Shown piece by piece: positions 60,547-64,000 of a DNA stretch of 64,000 nt. This DNA is from Flavobacterium cutihirudinis. GTDB taxonomy: Bacteria; Bacteroidota; Bacteroidia; Flavobacteriales; Flavobacteriaceae. The stretch lies in assembly GCF_003385895.1 (NCBI RefSeq), contig NZ_QRDQ01000008.1:1-64000 (forward strand), read 5' to 3'. The stretch's first letter is position 1. The number at the start of each line of letters is the position of its first letter. Both the position numbers and the translations under genes were made by a program. Below the pieces are notes generated by a model. That model was not told where the DNA came from, made no database searches, and saw only the letters and a program-made list of their open reading frames with translations.

Positions 60547-61608
60547 TTATGCCTGCAAAGCCTGAGTTTGATAGCTTAAAGGCGTAGTTCCTGTATGTTT
60601 TTTGAAAGCGGCAAAAAATGTAGATTTAGAATTAAAACCAACATCGTAACCAACCGATTCTAAAGTCAGTTTATCATTTGATGTGATAATTTTGCAGGCT
60701 TCGCTTATTCTAAACTCATTGACAAAACTGGTGAAATTTTTCCCCAAGTTGTTATTCAAAAACTGTGATAATTGGTGGCTCGAGATATTAATTTCTTTTG
60801 ACAAATCTTGTAAACTCAAATTTGGATTTTTATACAGGTTTTTTTCATTCATACACTTTTCGAGTTTTTCAGTTATCAAAACCGCTTCGGCTGATTCGAT
60901 TTTTTTACCTGAATTCTTCGGTTCGTTCAATAAAAACAGATCATCGGTTTTCTTTCGGTATAAAAGAATAGAAATAATCAGATATAAAATAAAAGAAAAA
61001 ACTACAGCACCACTAATATAAGTCGCGGCTGGAGCTCCTAAAATTGCTAAAAAGTAAAAAAGAAATAATAAAAAATTACCCAGAAAAAGTGTTCCAAACC
61101 AGATTTCCGATGGATTTGCTTTTTCTTTTGTATTAAAAATTTTCATTAAAATTCCTCTAATCACAAATCCTGAAAAGAAAACATATAGGAACCACTGAAA
61201 ATAAATGATTCTGATAAAATAAAAACGCCAAAGTTCTGGATAAGTTTCGTAAGGGTATAATATTCCGGTTCCAAGAATTAAAACTCCCCAAAAGAGTAAT
61301 ATCATTTTCCACGATTTTGGCATTACATTTATTTCTTCGACCGCCGATCTTAAAAAATAATACAAAAATGGCCCAATAAAAAAACAAGCAGTAAGCCCTA
61401 ACTGCAAATACATTTTTGGTAGTTCGGGATCAAAATAAATAAAAACAGATTTCCCAATTCGGATACTTAATGCAAACAAAAGTGCTCCAAGAAAATAATT
61501 CGTCAGGTATTTTTTCTTAGTAAAAAAGAAAAAATAAACTCCAAGAATAATTCCGTTGAAAGAACCTAAAGCACTAAAGAAGAATAAAAGTTCTTTGCCT
61601 GTATCCAT
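60547..61608 (-). CDS. AraC-family regulator with membrane N-terminus
   Basis: The 353-residue protein has about seven membrane helices (residues 8-225) and a C-terminal AraC-type DNA-binding domain (about 250-350, with DLSKEINISSHQLSQFLNN and GYDVGFNSKSTFFAAFKKHTGTTPLSY). Such membrane-bound AraC regulators in Bacteroidota are thought to sense an external ligand. It lies next to the TonB-dependent receptor gene, 101 bases away on the same strand, so it may control that gene. A TAGCTTTG box is at 61633-61640. Confidence 0.88.
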   Translation of the reverse strand: MDTGKELLFFFSALGSFNGIILGVYFFFFTKKKYLTNYFLGALLFALSIRIGKSVFIYFDPELPKMYLQLGLTACFFIGPFLYYFLRSAVEEINVMPKSWKMILLFWGVLILGTGILYPYETYPELWRFYFIRIIYFQWFLYVFFSGFVIRGILMKIFNTKEKANPSEIWFGTLFLGNFLLFLFYFLAILGAPAATYISGAVVFSFILYLIISILLYRKKTDDLFLLNEPKNSGKKIESAEAVLITEKLEKCMNEKNLYKNPNLSLQDLSKEINISSHQLSQFLNNNLGKNFTSFVNEFRISEACKIITSNDKLTLESVGYDVGFNSKSTFFAAFKKHTGTTPLSYQTQALQA

Positions 61609-61712
61609 AAATTAAGTTTGTTTTGTACCAAACAAAGCTATAAAGATTATTTTTAAATGAAAATAAATCACTTACTTTATAACAACCAAGCAATCATTTG
61701 GGTGTATTTTTA

Positions 61713-61854
61713 TTTAACACATAGGAACATAGATTTTATACCCAAAAAAGAAGACAAAAAGAAACTTGTTTCTAACACATAGCCAACTATGTTTATTTAA
61801 AAAAAGTGAAACGCCTTTTTTGAGCGTTCTTAATCTATGTTTCTATGTGTTAAA
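61713..61854. repeat. ACACATAG element, full copy
   Basis: Terminal inverted repeats of 23 bases (tttaacacataggaacatag + att, 61713-61735; inverse 61832-61854, one mismatch) enclose about 96 bases with inner hairpins aacatagttggctatgtg and gaaacaagtttc (read on the minus strand). A copy lacking one end lies at 46906-47010 in the other orientation. This arrangement is like a small non-autonomous mobile element, with no reading frame. Confidence 0.8.
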
Positions 61855-61893
61855 ATAATCGCACCAACTTGTTAACCAATAAATCCAATAGTT

Positions 61894-62121
61894 ATGAAAA
61901 AGTTGGATGAACCGAGTGAAGAAACAAAGAACGAATGGGAAAATGATCCTAACAATTGGATTTGGGGAATGTTTTATTACAATCCGAAAGACAAAAGATC
62001 CTATTTCCCAAAAAGAATAAATGAATTTGGATGGCATGCAAATTATGCAAATCCTATTTTCGTAATAATCGTTGCGCTATTGGTTTTAATAATTTTAGCT
62101 TTTATCAAAAATGGGAAATAA
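61894..62121 (+). CDS. DUF5808-like small membrane protein
   Basis: The 75-residue protein begins with an acidic stretch and the segment WENDPNNWIWGMFYYNPKDKRSYFPKR, like the NDPxNWxxGxFYYNxxDxRxxVPKR pattern of DUF5808 proteins, followed by GWHANYANP and one membrane helix (about 52-70). Function unknown. The next gene starts 90 bases later. Confidence 0.8.
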   Translation: MKKLDEPSEETKNEWENDPNNWIWGMFYYNPKDKRSYFPKRINEFGWHANYANPIFVIIVALLVLIILAFIKNGK

Positions 62122-62180
62122 CCTAAAAAGCAGCCCATAAATCTAAAATAACCCACGCTACAATTCCCAATTATAAATAC

Positions 62181-62188
62181 TACTTTTG
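62181..62188 (+). promoter_or_regulatory. Probable -7 box for the large secreted protein gene
   Basis: TACTTTTG fits TAnnTTTG; the start codon is 23 bases downstream. No -33 TTG is at the right distance. Confidence 0.45.
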
Positions 62189-62210
62189 ACTTTTTAGAGT
62201 TAAAGTATTT

Positions 62211-64000
62211 ATGTTGAAAAAATTACTGTTTTTAACGGTTTTTATCTGGTTTTCTGCGCTTCAGGCTCAGGAAACGGAATCAGCGTACAAAACCAAAAAA
62301 GTAATTGCAACTCACGATACCATTCATTTAGAAAAAGTCAGTATCAATCCCGGTTTTTTTCAGCTTCTGAATACTAAAAATGAAGCGATCGATTCTACTT
62401 TTTATACTATCGATTTTAGAAAAGGTACTTTGCTTTTAAACCAAAATTTCAAATCGGTTTCTGATACTTTAACCATCAATTATCTACTTTATCCTGATTT
62501 TATTACCAAAGAATACAGTCTTTACAAATCAGATCAGGTTGTAACCAATGATGTTGGTACTGAAAAATTGTACCGAATCGAAAACTCAAACACCAAAAAA
62601 GTAACGCCATTCGATGGCTTGAATACATCAGGAAGTATTACTCGCGGACTTACCTTGGGAAACAATCAAAGTACGGTTTTAAACTCCAACTTAGATTTAC
62701 AAATTACCGGAAAAATCTCTGATAAAGTCAGTTTGCGGGCATCGCTTCAGGATAGTAATATTCCGTTACAAGATGGTGGTTACAGTCAAAAACTCGATCA
62801 GTTTGATAATATCTTTATGGAACTTTTCAGTGATGACTGGAACATTCGCGCCGGAGATATTTTTCTGGAAAACCGAAAAACTCAGTTTTTAAGTTTTAAT
62901 AAAAAAGTACAGGGACTTTCTGCCAATTTTGATTTTGATAACGGGAAAAGCAAAACCAATGTTTTTGCATCAGTTTCGTTTGTAAAAGGACAATATGCCA
63001 AAAGTACTTTTACGGGACAGGAAGGAAATCAGGGACCTTATAAATTAAAAGGCCAAAATGGCGAATTGTACGTTTTGGTTATTTCGGGTTCGGAGCGTGT
63101 TTACGTTAATGGTGTTTTGCTGAAACGAGGCGAAAACAACGATTATGTAATTGATTATAATGCGGGAGAAATTGTTTTTACTTCGCTTTTTACGATTACT
63201 TCAGAAATGCGTATTAATATAGAATACCAATATTCCGAACGGAATTACAATCGTGTAGTGACTTATGCAGGCGCTACGCATGAAAACAAAAAATGGAGTT
63301 TTGGCGGTTATCTTTATTCCGAAAATGATTTAAAAAACCAACCGCTACAACAAAATCTTTCGACTGATCAGGTTCAGGTTTTAAGCCAGGCCGGAGATAA
63401 TCCTGATTTAATGAAAGCGCCTTCAGCGTTTGAAGACACTTATGCCGACAATAAAATTCTGTACAAAAAAACAATCGTAAATGCGGTTGAAGTTTATGAA
63501 TATTCGAAAAATCCGGATAATGTTTTATACAATGTAAAATTTAGTCTTGTTGGAAACAATCTCGGAAATTATGTTATTCAAAACAGTAATTCAGTAGAAC
63601 GTATTTACGAATATAGAGAACCTGTAAATGGAATTCCGCAAGGAAATTACGAACCGATAGTACAACTGATTCCGCCAATGAAACTGCAAGTTGCAACGTT
63701 TTTAGGAAAATACAATCCGAACGAAAAAACACTTGCGGATTTTGAACTTGCCGTTAGCAATAATGATAAAAACCTGTTTTCAGGCATTGACGATGGCGAC
63801 AATAGCGGAATTGCTTTTAAAACCAACATCAAAAAACGTCTTTTTACCAAAAGCTGGACATTGGACGCTTTTGCCAATTATCAATTTGTAGAAGAGAATT
63901 TCAAATCGGTGGAGCGTTTGTATAATATTGAATTTAATCGCGATTGGAACCTAAACTCCGTATTTTTAGGAAATCAAAGTTTACTGGTTACGGGTTTAAA
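62211..64000 (+). CDS. Large secreted surface protein, 3' end beyond window
   Basis: An open frame of 596 codons from ATG at 62211 runs off the right edge with no stop. It starts with a signal peptide (LLFLTVFIWFSALQAQ), then an uncharacterised domain and beta-rich repeats with segments like ERVYVNGVLLKRGENNDYVIDYNAGEI and RINIEYQYSERNY (about residues 305-345). Such segments recur in large outer-membrane or surface proteins of Bacteroidota, including some linked to SprA-like secretion or translocation; a specific family is not certain. Function unknown. Strand order and signal suggest it is exported to the envelope. Confidence 0.78.
   Translation, partial: MLKKLLFLTVFIWFSALQAQETESAYKTKKVIATHDTIHLEKVSINPGFFQLLNTKNEAIDSTFYTIDFRKGTLLLNQNFKSVSDTLTINYLLYPDFITKEYSLYKSDQVVTNDVGTEKLYRIENSNTKKVTPFDGLNTSGSITRGLTLGNNQSTVLNSNLDLQITGKISDKVSLRASLQDSNIPLQDGGYSQKLDQFDNIFMELFSDDWNIRAGDIFLENRKTQFLSFNKKVQGLSANFDFDNGKSKTNVFASVSFVKGQYAKSTFTGQEGNQGPYKLKGQNGELYVLVISGSERVYVNGVLLKRGENNDYVIDYNAGEIVFTSLFTITSEMRINIEYQYSERNYNRVVTYAGATHENKKWSFGGYLYSENDLKNQPLQQNLSTDQVQVLSQAGDNPDLMKAPSAFEDTYADNKILYKKTIVNAVEVYEYSKNPDNVLYNVKFSLVGNNLGNYVIQNSNSVERIYEYREPVNGIPQGNYEPIVQLIPPMKLQVATFLGKYNPNEKTLADFELAVSNNDKNLFSGIDDGDNSGIAFKTNIKKRLFTKSWTLDAFANYQFVEENFKSVERLYNIEFNRDWNLNSVFLGNQSLLVTGL

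Noticed and set aside
1..64000. CRISPR array, prophage, integrative element or toxin-antitoxin pair
   Set aside because: Repeats seen are palindromic, unevenly spaced and not in regular repeat-spacer arrays; no cas, integrase, transposase, capsid or toxin gene was recognised in the listed frames.

Overview
The window is a 64-kb, AT-rich stretch of a Flavobacterium-like chromosome (Bacteroidota, Flavobacteriia). The evidence is the 16S rRNA 5' end at the left edge, promoters of the Bacteroidota TTG-N17..23-TAnnTTTG type, ExbB-ExbD-ExbD-TonB clusters, TonB-dependent receptors, tandem DUF3857 transglutaminase-like proteins, kynurenine-pathway genes, and many palindromic intergenic repeats of kinds common in flavobacteria. 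The species cannot be fixed from sequence reading alone. It is mostly core chromosome: I see no prophage, transposase, integrase, CRISPR array or tRNA gene.

Layout: 1-77 is the start of a 16S rRNA gene (minus strand) with three tandem promoters behind it (248-523). 1-5 kb: LolC/E-type permease, Cys-cluster protein, methyltransferase, DinB/YfiT-like protein, queE. 5-11 kb: one minus-strand operon exbB-exbD-exbD-tonB-small membrane protein-PstS-like lipoprotein-TPR protein. 11-25 kb: HerA-like ATPase, kynurenine 3-monooxygenase, acetyltransferase, secreted serine hydrolase, penicillin acylase, AsmA-like protein, an unrecognised 602-residue Cys-containing protein, glycine-zipper lipoprotein. 25-30 kb: kynureninase, queA, aroA, MazG-like protein. 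30-36 kb: three DUF3857 paralogues in one operon. 36-42 kb: dtd, rsgA, then the aromatic amino acid operon pheA-aminotransferase-tyrA-DAHP synthase/chorismate mutase. 42-46 kb: class Ia ribonucleotide reductase. 46-64 kb: small lipoproteins, MarC, S41 protease/deaminase/HupE cluster, TerB, fbp, acetyltransferase, aspartate kinase, TonB-dependent receptor, AraC regulator, and a large secreted protein cut by the window end.

The most striking feature is a complete transcription-attenuation module in front of pheA (41745-41943): a promoter, a 26-codon leader peptide holding six Phe and two Tyr codons, an 8-bp antiterminator pairing, and a terminator whose U-tract ends 6 nt before the pheA start codon. 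It would tie expression of the aromatic operon to charged tRNA-Phe (and perhaps tRNA-Tyr). It is absent from ordinary ORF lists because of its size.

A second recurring signal is a roughly 20-bp motif (two AACTTATAT-like units plus GGTT) found four times, each time a few bases after a stop codon and before the terminator, at the ends of the HerA-like ATPase, kmo, aroA and DAHP synthase genes. In the DUF3857 operon, two of three paralogues have lost the transglutaminase Cys and His. Several families of intergenic inverted repeats, one with a full and a truncated copy in this window, make up most of the non-coding sequence.
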